A stretch of 16,847 nt of DNA from Eubacteriales Family XIII. Incertae Sedis bacterium (GCA_031255695.1 JAIRSA010000075.1:1-16847); one strand, 5' to 3'. Counted from the stretch's first letter, positions 8,501 to 14,673 are shown. Notes: a model not told the origin generated them from the sequence alone. Translations and numbers: made by a program.

Positions 8501-8711
8501 TCTGGTTCTCGATGGGGCGCGTGATTATGGTCTCGACCTCAGACGGCGCCGAGTTGGCGTACTGGGTCACGACGACGGCGATGGGGAGCTGCATCCTGGG
8601 GAGCAGATCCAGTGAAAGCCTGGAGAATGAAACGACGCCTAGCACGACGATTATGAGCATGAACATGATGGTGGTGACGGGGCGTTTTACAGCGATCTTA
8701 GAAAAACTCAT
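5544..8711 (-). CDS. RND efflux pump, permease subunit (HAE1/AcrB-like)
   Basis: Proton-driven inner-membrane exporter of 1055 residues, full length for the family. Seen: N-terminal TM1 after FSKIAVKRPVTTIMFMLIIV, a large extracytoplasmic porter domain (about 35-330), TM2-6 including GIGMLVDDSIVVMENIF with the TM4 acid pair D398/D399 used for proton relay, a second porter domain (about 560-860) and TM8-12 ending IVPVIYTIVDD. The AcrB TM10 Lys (K940) is replaced by Asn in GIVVNNSILLIDF (N930). Such Asn-Asn forms occur in other RND branches. The ATG has AAGGGGG 6 nt upstream. The gene starts 11 nt after the adaptor stop and ends inside the TetR start, so all three are one operon. No outer-membrane channel gene is present. 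The substrate is unknown; drugs, bile acids or lipids are common for this family. Confidence 0.95.
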   Translation of the reverse strand: MSFSKIAVKRPVTTIMFMLIIVVLGVVSFSRLSLDLLPRMQLPIAVVVTQYANSAPSEVETIITRPIENQIARVESLDTLTSMSMDGMSVVIAQFANGTDMDFATLHMRENVEMISGFLPGEAGKPMIYAMDPSMMPVSVIYASSEMPLTELQKFVDEDVTPVFERTEGVAAVRTFGGRENEIRVEISQERLSGYRLTLAQLSQVLAAENITLPSGDVTLGERNMIVRTIGEFSTLDEIGQIPLLLPTREVIKLSDLGTIEEREKETTTSGRVNGVPAIGINVTKQTVANTVAVCRNIDDTLAELSALNPDVEFTISYSEADFINRSVNNVAETAISGCILAVIVCFFFLRSLSSTLIIAVSIPTSIIATFILMYFTGLTMNILSLSGLAVGIGMLVDDSIVVMENIFRRRSLKDDTIDAAIVGTREVTMPVFAATMTKIAVFLPIVFVEGIAATIFKEFSYTISFALICSLVVALTVVPMLCSRLLRGGDISDKFLLGRRAVRIPILPEFEKAIKALTEGYAHFLQYALRHRKSVIAAALALLLMSAMLTGMVGGVLIPSADESSFSVSIETPYGTSLETTDAIVSDAEFYIANNIPELSSYSVSIGAASLFAAGTANTASISVTLIDREERIRSTSEIVREVSGQLERMVGAKISVTETSSMSFTTAGSPISIAIHGNDLDTLREISNDFYEIINNVPGTINVSNSMGDGTPEVQVRINRNNAAFYGITAYQLAQALENSLLGVTATTLKSDGTETDIVLSLDSTYSDSVEKMLQIAVASPSGQIVSAGDISDIVYDNSPASIDRENQVRTATITAGINGRDLQSISADIERELSAIRLPNGYDWSAGGEMQEMVDSFTSLFYALMLAILIVYMILASQFESLIQPFIIMMAIPFALTGAFLALFITNTPLSLVAFLGIIMLSGIVVNNSILLIDFINQNKNIYPTREEAIVNAGRYRLRPILMTGLTTCLGLLPLSLGIGSGAELQAPMGITVIGGLIFSTLITLIIVPVIYTIVDDRSIRYNNRRNYRKQLKIRRLQAAGLLGADGEMPHA

Positions 8712-8722
8712 AATTTGCCCCC

Positions 8723-9937
8723 TTATTCGACAATGTTGACGGCTGTGGATTCGTCAATATAGGTCTGGCCATCGGTGACGACGACATCGCCAGCGTTCAG
8801 CCCCCCTTCGATTTCAACGAATTCGCCATCGTCAATGCCGATCTCCACATTGGCGAGCCTGACCCTGCTGTCGTCTATGACGGCGACGACACGGCGGCCG
8901 GACTTGATCATGACCGCCTTGGACGGTATGGTGATGACCCCCGACGATCTGTCGACTGACAGCATGACTTCCGCGAACATGCCGGGCTTGATCCGGCTGT
9001 CGGCGTTGTCAAGGGTGATCTTGACAGGGTACGTCAAGGAACCCGTCACGGGCGCGGGGGATATGGCGGTGATCCGGCCTTGGACGGGCTCGTCGGAAGC
9101 CGATTTTATCATGATGTCCACCACGTCGCCCATGGCGACCCTGTTGATCATCTTCTCCGAAAGCCCTGCGTTTATGACAAGGCGGTCGATGTTGGCTATG
9201 GTGACTGCGGGCACGGCCTGGGTCGCAAGGGTCCCGGAGGACACGTTTACGGATGTGACATAGCCGCTGATCGGCGATGTGATGGATGCGTTGTTGTAGG
9301 CGTCCTGCGCGGCCGCATAGGTCTCGTAGGCCATGACGTACGACATCTGCGCCTGCTCATAGTTCTGCAGCGGGATCGCGCCCTCGTCCAGAAGGCGGCT
9401 CATCCTCTCGTACACGACGGAGGTGTTGTCGAGCGATATCTTGGCCTGGTTCAGGCTTGCGGCGAGCTGCGTGCTGTCCAGGCTGAACAGCAGTGTCCCT
9501 TCGTAAACCTTGCTGCCGAGCTCCACGTAGACATTTGTGACTGCGCCCGCGATCTTGGGCAGGACAGAGACCTCGTCCACCGCCTCTATGCGCCCCGTGA
9601 TGACGGAGTCCAGGCTCACGTCGCCGTATTCGGCCACGGCCACGCGCACGTTGACGGGGATCTCCGCCTCCGGCGCTATGGGCTCCATGCGGGCGATTAT
9701 GATGTTGTAGGCGCCGTAGCAGAAGGCGCCTGCGACGACGATGAAGATAATGAACTTGAGGAAGCCGTTCAGCCCTCTGCGCCGGTATTCAGGGAAGGAC
9801 CCGGCGGCCATCGCGGGCTGAGGGGCGTAGCCTGCCTGTATGCCGGCACCGCCTTTGCCAGGCTGCTCTGCCGGAACGGACGTGCCCTTGCTGCCTTCCG
9901 GATTGTTGTTTGCGTCGCCTACATTCTTGTTTCCCAT
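8723..9937 (-). CDS. RND-type membrane fusion (periplasmic adaptor) protein
   Basis: Adaptor subunit of 404 residues that partners the RND pump encoded 11 nt downstream. Order of parts: a long hydrophilic, Gly/Pro/Ala/Gln-rich cytoplasmic N-terminus (1-57), one membrane anchor (about 58-81), then the HlyD/AcrA layout of first lipoyl half with LGSKVYEGTLLFSLD (140-154), an alpha hairpin (about 155-215) containing LLDEGAIPLQNYEQAQMSY, second lipoyl half SPISGYVTSVNVSSG (221-235), a beta-barrel and a membrane-proximal domain ending GLNAGDVVVTDGQ. It has no lipoprotein Cys, so it is held by the N-terminal helix. The hairpin is short compared with AcrA. ATG start with AAAGGA 7 nt upstream. It is the first gene after the TetR-operator promoter. 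Confidence 0.92.
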   Translation of the reverse strand: MGNKNVGDANNNPEGSKGTSVPAEQPGKGGAGIQAGYAPQPAMAAGSFPEYRRRGLNGFLKFIIFIVVAGAFCYGAYNIIIARMEPIAPEAEIPVNVRVAVAEYGDVSLDSVITGRIEAVDEVSVLPKIAGAVTNVYVELGSKVYEGTLLFSLDSTQLAASLNQAKISLDNTSVVYERMSRLLDEGAIPLQNYEQAQMSYVMAYETYAAAQDAYNNASITSPISGYVTSVNVSSGTLATQAVPAVTIANIDRLVINAGLSEKMINRVAMGDVVDIMIKSASDEPVQGRITAISPAPVTGSLTYPVKITLDNADSRIKPGMFAEVMLSVDRSSGVITIPSKAVMIKSGRRVVAVIDDSRVRLANVEIGIDDGEFVEIEGGLNAGDVVVTDGQTYIDESTAVNIVE

Positions 9938-9954
9938 TGCATTTCCTTTCTGTC

Positions 9955-9970
9955 TATGGTACTATGGTAC
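9955..9970. repeat. 8-bp tandem duplication TATGGTAC
   Basis: TATGGTAC occurs twice head to tail 17 nt before the adaptor gene start, creating GTACTATGGTAC. It lies in the leader of the efflux operon. It is possibly chance, possibly a regulatory half-site pair. Confidence 0.4.
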
Positions 9971-9983
9971 ATTATTCATCGCA

Positions 9984-9996
9984 GCGGCCCGGCCGC
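9984..9996. repeat. GC-rich dyad in efflux operon leader
   Basis: GCGGCC and GGCCGC flank a single C, a perfect 6-bp dyad. In the leader RNA of the adaptor gene it would form only a very tight hairpin. No T-run follows. Confidence 0.4.
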
Positions 9997-10045
9997 CTCG
10001 CTTTACGCAAATTATGCAAAACCGCAATAATGGCAGAATTTTAAG

Positions 10046-10061
10046 CCGACCCATCGGTCGG
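10046..10061. promoter_or_regulatory. Probable TetR operator
   Basis: CCGACC (10046-10051) and GGTCGG (10056-10061) form a perfect 6-bp dyad with a 4-nt spacer, a form seen in many TetR-family operators. It starts about 13 nt beyond the -10 of the efflux operon promoter, i.e. over the start of the transcript, where a bound repressor would block initiation. The linked TetR gene is the obvious candidate regulator (inference). Confidence 0.65.
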
Positions 10062-10073
10062 ACTGCCTTATAT

Positions 10074-10102
10074 ATAATACCTTGCCGCTCTGTATGTGTC
10101 AA
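10074..10102 (-). promoter_or_regulatory. Promoter of the adaptor-RND-TetR operon
   Basis: On the minus strand a perfect TTGACA (10097-10102), a 17-nt spacer and TATTAT (10074-10079, 5 of 6). Expected start is near 10067, with a leader of about 130 nt before the adaptor ATG. It is the strongest promoter in the window by consensus and has the TetR-like operator directly downstream. The plus strand also reads TATAAT at 10073-10078, but without a -35 for nth. Confidence 0.8.
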
Positions 10103-10162
10103 GGGGGTTTGGCCAATTTGTTACTGTATTGAAGCTGTTTAGCGTATGTGGAGGAGATGTTT

Positions 10163-10831
10163 ATGTCTATTCTTTCGAAGGGTGAATGTGAGGCTGTGCT
10201 GGACGTGCTCGCCCAGCTTTATCCTGGCGCCGTGTGCGCGCTGGAGCACGGCTCGGCATTCCAGCTGCTGGTGGCCGTGGCGCTTTCGGCGCAGACGACG
10301 GACAAGAGCGTGAACAAGGCCACGCCGGAGCTTTTCCGGCGCTTCCCCGACGCCGCCGCCATGGCGCAGGCGGATATGGAAGAGCTGCAAGGGCTCCTGA
10401 AGACACTGGGCATGTATAGGACGAAGGCCGCCAACATAAAAAAAATGTCGGAAAAGCTGGTTTCCGGCTATGGCGGTGAGATACCGGGGGACTTTGACGG
10501 GCTCGTGGCCCTGCCGGGCGTCGGCAGGAAGACGGCAAACGTGGTCCTGGCGGTCTGGTTCGGCGAGCAGCGCATCCCTGTCGACACCCATGTGTTCAGG
10601 GTGGCCAACCGGATAGGCCTGTGCCGCGAGAAGAATGTGCTGGACACGGAGAAGGCGCTGATGGCGAGGCTGCCGGAGGGCAGATGGACGGAGGCGCACC
10701 ACAGCATCATATTCCATGGCAGGAACTGCTGCCGCGCGCGTGCGCCGGAATGCGCGTCATGCGCCCTGGGCGGCATGGGCCTGTGCCGCGCCGCAGGGGC
10801 CGGCGGCGATACCCAGCCGCCGGGCGTATAA
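10163..10831 (+). CDS. nth: Endonuclease III (DNA glycosylase/AP lyase)
   Basis: Base excision repair enzyme of 222 residues that removes oxidised pyrimidines and cuts at abasic sites. Seen: HhH-GPD fold with LSAQTTDKSVNKATPELF (41-58), the helix-hairpin-helix LPGVGRKTANVVL with the catalytic Lys at 123, and VDTHVFRVANRIGL with the catalytic Asp at 141. A C-terminal [4Fe-4S] cluster has cysteines at 190, 197, 200 and 208. Their spacing is C-X6-C-X2-C-X7-C, where E. coli Nth has X5 for the last interval. Start: ATG at 10163-10165 lies 8 nt after GGAGG; the ATG at 10157 is too close and the GTG at 10148 overlaps the ribosome binding site. It is divergent from the efflux operon and convergent with the exporter permease. 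No clear promoter is seen. Confidence 0.95.
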   Translation: MSILSKGECEAVLDVLAQLYPGAVCALEHGSAFQLLVAVALSAQTTDKSVNKATPELFRRFPDAAAMAQADMEELQGLLKTLGMYRTKAANIKKMSEKLVSGYGGEIPGDFDGLVALPGVGRKTANVVLAVWFGEQRIPVDTHVFRVANRIGLCREKNVLDTEKALMARLPEGRWTEAHHSIIFHGRNCCRARAPECASCALGGMGLCRAAGAGGDTQPPGV

Positions 10832-10873
10832 AATCTTGGGCCGGCGCCCGCCCCCCGTGACGCGTCGTGACAC

Positions 10874-11011
10874 GCGGCGGCCAACGCCCGCCCCCCAGCC
10901 GGCTGCGCCCGCCCGCCTGTCTGTGCGGCGGCCAGCGCCCGCAGCCCAGCTGGCTGCGCCCGCCTGTCTGTGCGGCGGACGGCCGTTTGTACGCCAGGCG
11001 GCCGGCGCCCG
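10874..11011. repeat. GC-rich 47-51-bp repeat units between convergent genes
   Basis: A unit starting GCGGCGGCCARCGCCCGC and ending CTGTCTGT is present at 10874-10924 (51 bp) and 10925-10971 (47 bp, lacking 4 bp). A degenerate third start, GCGGCGGACGGCC, begins at 10972. It fills the gap between nth and the exporter permease stop. The DNA can fold strongly, but there is no T-run on either strand, so a terminator role is only a guess. Confidence 0.8.
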
Positions 11012-11012
11012 C

Positions 11013-12215
11013 CTATTCGTACCTGAGCGCCTCTATGGGATCGAGTTTGGCGGCCTTGCGCGCCGGGTAAAGCCCGAAAAACATCCCGACCATGGCGGAG
11101 AAGCCGACAGAGAGCAGCACGACGAAGGGGTCTACATTGACGCTTACGTTAGCTAAGCCCATGCCGACGGTAGCCACGCCTATGCCTAGGGTGGCGCCGA
11201 TAAGGCCGCCCAAGGCGGAAACGAGCATCGCCTCAATCAGGAATTGCACCAGTATATCGCCTGTCTTGGCGCCGAGGGACTTCCTAATCCCGATCTCGCG
11301 CGTCCTCTCCGTCACTGAGACCAGCATGATATTCATTATGCCTATGCCGCCCACAAGCAGCGATATGGCCGCTATGGCGCCGATCGCGACGGAAAGCACC
11401 CCCATGATCTGCGTCATCCTCGTCTGCTGCGCCTCGACGCTGCTGCCTATATAATGGTCGGCGGGGCGTTTGTGTATGAGGGCGAGGTAGGATGTGATCT
11501 TGTCCAGGGAAGCCGATATGCTCTGGCTGCTGCCCACATAAAGATCCAGGATCTCGCTAGGGGCGTCGTTCCAGAGCGTATATGGCACGTAGGCCGCGTA
11601 GGACGTGCCGGACATCAGCCTGCTGAATATCGAATCCTTCTGGCGGTAGACACCGATGATGGTCATCTCGCGGATCTGCCCGGCGAATGACATGCTGATG
11701 CTCTCGCCGGCCACATCGCCGCGCCCGAAGAATTTTTTCGCCGCCTCTTCCGGTATTATGACGAATTCGCGCCTATTGTCGATATCGCTCTGCGAGAAGT
11801 CCCTGCCGTAGGCAAGGCTGCCGCCGGATACGTGGATGTAGTTGCCCGACACGCTGGAGAGGTTGAACTGCCCGGACATGCGCCCTATTTTCACGTCGGT
11901 GGCCGCGCTGTAGTAGGGCGACACGTACTCGATCTCGCTGCCGAACCGCTCGTTCAGCGCCGCGATGTCGCTGCTTGTGAAGCGATCCGAGCTGTCGGAA
12001 TAATCCATGCCATATGTATTGGGGTAGATATTGGCATTGTTTTTACCGAATGAGTCGAACTCGGCGCTCACTGCGGAACTCGCCCCGTCGCCTATGGTCG
12101 TGATGGCGATCACGGAGCTGGTGCCGATGATGATGCCGAGCATCGTCAGGAAGGAACGCATTTTATTGCTTTTTATGGCCAGCAGGGCCAATTTCACGTT
12201 TTCAAGAAACAACAT
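11013..12215 (-). CDS. MacB/YknZ-like ABC transporter permease (FtsX domain)
   Basis: Membrane subunit of 400 residues of a MacAB-type exporter. TM1 at about 20-42 (SFLTMLGIIIGTSSVIAI) follows the usual amphipathic KLALLAIKSNKMR start. Residues about 43-272 form the extracytoplasmic MacB core domain. Then come TM2 (about 274-300), the cytoplasmic coupling loop VTERTREIGIRKSLGAK (301-317), TM3 and TM4, and the family C-terminus YPARKAAKLDPIEALRYE (383-400). Unlike E. coli MacB the ATPase is a separate protein, as in Bacillus YknY/YknZ. MacB-type complexes move substrates from the outer leaflet or periplasm, such as peptides, toxins or glycolipids, rather than pumping across the inner membrane. 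The ATG has AAAGGTG upstream. It lies 148 nt after the ATPase stop, a long gap for an operon, filled by 29-bp repeats. Confidence 0.93.
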   Translation of the reverse strand: MLFLENVKLALLAIKSNKMRSFLTMLGIIIGTSSVIAITTIGDGASSAVSAEFDSFGKNNANIYPNTYGMDYSDSSDRFTSSDIAALNERFGSEIEYVSPYYSAATDVKIGRMSGQFNLSSVSGNYIHVSGGSLAYGRDFSQSDIDNRREFVIIPEEAAKKFFGRGDVAGESISMSFAGQIREMTIIGVYRQKDSIFSRLMSGTSYAAYVPYTLWNDAPSEILDLYVGSSQSISASLDKITSYLALIHKRPADHYIGSSVEAQQTRMTQIMGVLSVAIGAIAAISLLVGGIGIMNIMLVSVTERTREIGIRKSLGAKTGDILVQFLIEAMLVSALGGLIGATLGIGVATVGMGLANVSVNVDPFVVLLSVGFSAMVGMFFGLYPARKAAKLDPIEALRYE

Positions 12216-12245
12216 AATTTTTCACACCTTTTTTATGGATTCGCC

Positions 12246-12371
12246 GGGCGTGCCCCGCCCCTGCGGCCACATGGAGCCTCGCCGCCGGGGCGGTTATCTT
12301 TTCCATGGGCGTGCCCCGCCCCTATGGCTACATGGGCCCATGGCCCGCATCCCGTCCCTGTGGCTACATGG
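12246..12371. repeat. 29-bp repeat, three copies, in exporter operon gap
   Basis: Copies at 12246-12274, 12307-12335 and 12343-12371 share the pattern CCCGYCCCTRYGGCYACATGG. The first two also start GGGCGTGCCCCGCCC, a 5-bp stem with a 5-nt loop. The third copy overlaps the stop codon and last codons of the ATPase gene, so the others may be duplicated copies of that gene end. Confidence 0.8.
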
Positions 12372-13230
12372 GCGCCTTTGGCGGGTTCGTGCGGTCGCTT
12401 ATTATCAGGCCGTCCCGGAATGTGATCACGCGGTGCGCCCATTCCGCTATGTCGGGTTCGTGCGTGACCAGGATCACCGTATTGCCGTCATTGTTCAGCT
12501 CGGCGAAGAGTTCCATGATCTCTATGGACGATTTTGAGTCCAGGTTGCCTGTGGGCTCGTCGGCGAGCAGTATCGGGGGATGGTTCGTGAGGGCGCGCGC
12601 TATGGCCACGCGCTGCCGCTGCCCGCCGGAAAGCTCGTTCGGCATGTGGCCGTACCGGTCCCCAAGCCCCACTTTGTCCAAAAGGGCGTGGGCGCGCGCA
12701 TGCCGTTTGGCGGCGGGGACCTTGCCGTACACCATAGGCAGCTCGACGTTCTTGAGGGCGCTCGTCCTGGGGATCAGGTTGAACGACTGGAACACAAAAC
12801 CCACCTTTTGGTTGCGGATAAGCGAAAGCTCGTTGTCGTCGTATTCGTTTATGTCCAGCCCCTCCAGGCAGTATATGCCCCCGGTCGGCCTGTCGAGGCA
12901 GCCGAGTATGTTCATGAATGTGGACTTGCCTGAGCCGGAAGTCCCCATGATGGCGACGAACTCGCCCTTGTGTATGTCCAGGCTGACGCCGCGCAGGGCG
13001 GCGACCTCTATGGCGCCGTTGCGGTATACCTTCTCCAGATCCCTTATCTCGATGATCTTCTCGGCCTCGCTGCCGGTTTCGCCGCCGGCCTTGTTTCCGG
13101 CCCCCTGCGCCGGGGCGCGGCCGAGGGTCGTGTCAGCTGCCGTGCTGCCGGATATTCCGGCCCCCTGCGCCGGGGCGCGGCATAAGGGCGCCGGCGTGAT
13201 GGGCGCGCCGGCACGTGTGTTTTCTTCCAT
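12364..13230 (-). CDS. MacB/LolD/YknY-like ABC ATPase with repeat-built N-terminal extension
   Basis: Cytosolic motor of the exporter whose permease follows downstream, 288 residues. Nucleotide-binding motifs are intact: Walker A GTSGSGKST (96-104), Q-loop Q148, signature LSGGQRQR (200-207), Walker B ILLADE (220-225), H-loop H257 in VTHEPD. The core begins near KIIEIRDLEKVY (58-69), where usual family members start within a few residues. The first 57 residues are extra, low in complexity, and carry RAPAQGAG twice (18-25 and 38-45), encoded by a 27-bp perfect DNA repeat. No start codon or ribosome binding site lies closer to the core. Start: ATG at 13228-13230 has GGAGG (13236-13240) 5 nt upstream; the ATG at 13240-13242 is part of that site. 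Confidence 0.93.
   Translation of the reverse strand: MEENTRAGAPITPAPLCRAPAQGAGISGSTAADTTLGRAPAQGAGNKAGGETGSEAEKIIEIRDLEKVYRNGAIEVAALRGVSLDIHKGEFVAIMGTSGSGKSTFMNILGCLDRPTGGIYCLEGLDINEYDDNELSLIRNQKVGFVFQSFNLIPRTSALKNVELPMVYGKVPAAKRHARAHALLDKVGLGDRYGHMPNELSGGQRQRVAIARALTNHPPILLADEPTGNLDSKSSIEIMELFAELNNDGNTVILVTHEPDIAEWAHRVITFRDGLIISDRTNPPKAPM
13095..13181. repeat. 27-bp perfect direct repeat inside the ATPase gene
   Basis: Two identical 27-bp copies, containing CCCCCTGCGCCGGGGCGCGG, lie at 13095-13121 and 13155-13181. The offset is exactly 60 bp, so the reading frame is kept. Each copy contains a GCCCC/GGGGC stem with a 7-nt loop. They encode the duplicated RAPAQGAG motif of the ATPase N-terminus. 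Confidence 0.9.
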
Positions 13231-13355
13231 TTCTGCCTCCATTGCGGCTCTTGGCTTTATCTTTGTACCGTTCCCCGATTTCTTATCCGATTGTATGGGG
13301 GGACAGTATCTTAGGCCGCTATAAAATCCAATACAGGCCAGTCCGTCAGCGCCCG

Positions 13356-14522
13356 TCAGTTCGGGGCTGTGTAGACGGGCATCCCGTCCGTAAGCTCGAA
13401 TGTCGGGCTGAGGACTATGGTGTCCCCGTCGCTGATCTGGTCGGAGATGATTTCCACATATAGGGTGCCTTCAATGCCGAGCGTCACGGGCACCGACTTG
13501 AGCGTGTTGTCGCTTTTTACAATGAAGACCACGTTCTCCCCTGTAGTCGGATCCTGAAGCACTGCGTCCACGGGCGCGGCCAGGGTGCCCTCGCTGCGGG
13601 CGATGAGTATGGAGGCCTTGCCTGTCACCCCCGCGATGATGCCGCTGCTTTCGGTTATATCGATCGTCACGGGCACCACCATCTCGTTGGAGGCCTGATC
13701 CTTCTTCTCGCCTGTGGGCGCTATGTCGCTGACAAAACCGAGCGCCGTCTCGTCTCCGAGCACTTCCGAGGTGATGATCACCTGCTGGTTGAGCCTGATC
13801 TTGCTAATGTCGTATTCATTCACGCGCACCTTCATGTTCAGGCGCGAAAGGTCCTCGATGACGAACAGCGCCTCGCCGGCCGTCATATTGGCCGACTTGC
13901 TGCCGATATTGGCGTTGACCCTCGTGACCGTGCCGGATATGGGGCTGTCGATCTTGCTTTTCGAGCCTATGTCGAAGGAGTTGACGGTGATCAGGTCGTT
14001 GTTGTACGCGGTCTGCGCCTGCACGAAATCCTGTTCGGGCACCGCGCCTTCCTCATAGAGGCTTTTCAGGGCTTCATAGCGGTATTTCGACATGTCGAGC
14101 GCGGTCTGCGCTTTCTTGTACTGTTCGGTCAGCGCGCTGACGTCGAGGCGCGCGAGCGTCTGCCCCTTGGCGACGGTGTCGCCCACCGATACCAATATCT
14201 CCGAGATCTCGAATTCCGAGGACGACATGACCCTGACTGAGTCCACGCCCTCCACCGTGCCGTTCACCACTACATTGTTTTCGACATCCATTGTCCTGAT
14301 CTGGCCGGTGTCCACGAATGTGCCGGCCGGCGCTGGCGTGCTATTCTGTGATAAGGCGAACAGGGCCGCGGCCCCGGCTGCAACTATGAAGACCGTTATT
14401 ACGGCGATTTTCTTGCCTGCCCCTTTTCTCTTCTTTTTCAGTTTGCGCACATTGTCCGGCCTGTCGGTACCCCCGATCGCGCCGTTGGTGCCCTTCTGCT
14501 CTGGATACTGCAATTCTGACAA
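13356..14522 (-). CDS. MacA/YknX-like membrane fusion protein
   Basis: Adaptor of the ABC exporter, 388 residues. A short Lys/Arg-rich cytoplasmic start (26-38) precedes one membrane anchor (about 39-58). Then follow the lipoyl first half with VSVGDTVAKGQTLARLD (111-127), a short helical hairpin (about 128-190) with LYEEGAVPEQDFVQAQ, the lipoyl second half IDSPISGTVTRVNANIGS, a beta-barrel domain and a membrane-proximal domain ending TFELTDGMPVY. Start: TTG at 14520-14522, chosen because GGGAGG (14532-14537) is 9 nt upstream and no ATG or GTG in frame is near. It is followed after 125 nt by the ATPase and then the permease, the YknX-Y-Z order. It is preceded by a regulated-looking promoter and a structured leader. 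Confidence 0.92.
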   Translation of the reverse strand: MSELQYPEQKGTNGAIGGTDRPDNVRKLKKKRKGAGKKIAVITVFIVAAGAAALFALSQNSTPAPAGTFVDTGQIRTMDVENNVVVNGTVEGVDSVRVMSSSEFEISEILVSVGDTVAKGQTLARLDVSALTEQYKKAQTALDMSKYRYEALKSLYEEGAVPEQDFVQAQTAYNNDLITVNSFDIGSKSKIDSPISGTVTRVNANIGSKSANMTAGEALFVIEDLSRLNMKVRVNEYDISKIRLNQQVIITSEVLGDETALGFVSDIAPTGEKKDQASNEMVVPVTIDITESSGIIAGVTGKASILIARSEGTLAAPVDAVLQDPTTGENVVFIVKSDNTLKSVPVTLGIEGTLYVEIISDQISDGDTIVLSPTFELTDGMPVYTAPN

Positions 14523-14544
14523 AATTATTTACCTCCCTAAAACA

Positions 14545-14568
14545 AGAACATTCAACTTATACTGTTCT
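14545..14568 (-). promoter_or_regulatory. Leader hairpin just upstream of the MacA-like ribosome binding site
   Basis: On the minus strand AGAACA pairs perfectly with TGTTCT across a 12-nt loop, and TGTTTTAGGGAGG follows. The stem is weak and AT-rich, but it ends 7 nt before the GGGAGG. It could tune ribosome access or act with the upstream fold. Confidence 0.4.
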
Positions 14569-14585
14569 CCGAGTGAAACGTTGAT

Positions 14586-14652
14586 AAGATTTGTGCGATG
14601 AGATGCCTATCCCCGCGCTCGCCGCAGGGCGGCAAACCATCTGGCAAATCTT
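14586..14652 (-). ncRNA. Candidate structured 5' leader of the exporter operon
   Basis: In the minus-strand transcript AAGATTTG (14645-14652) pairs perfectly with CAAATCTT (14586-14593). Inside it AGATG (14638-14642) pairs with CATCT (14601-14605), and inside that GCCGC-CCT-GCGGC (14621-14633) forms a tight hairpin. Three nested stems of 8, 5 and 5 bp in one 67-nt stretch suggest a cis-acting RNA. I do not recognise a known riboswitch family. Confidence 0.4.
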
Positions 14653-14673
14653 CGCCATGTTTTATATTGGAGA

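Noticed and set aside
12233..12442. Small minus-strand frame with repeated HVA motifs
   Set aside because: It is generated by the 29-bp repeats and overlaps the end of the ATPase gene. No ribosome binding site and no homology that I recognise.
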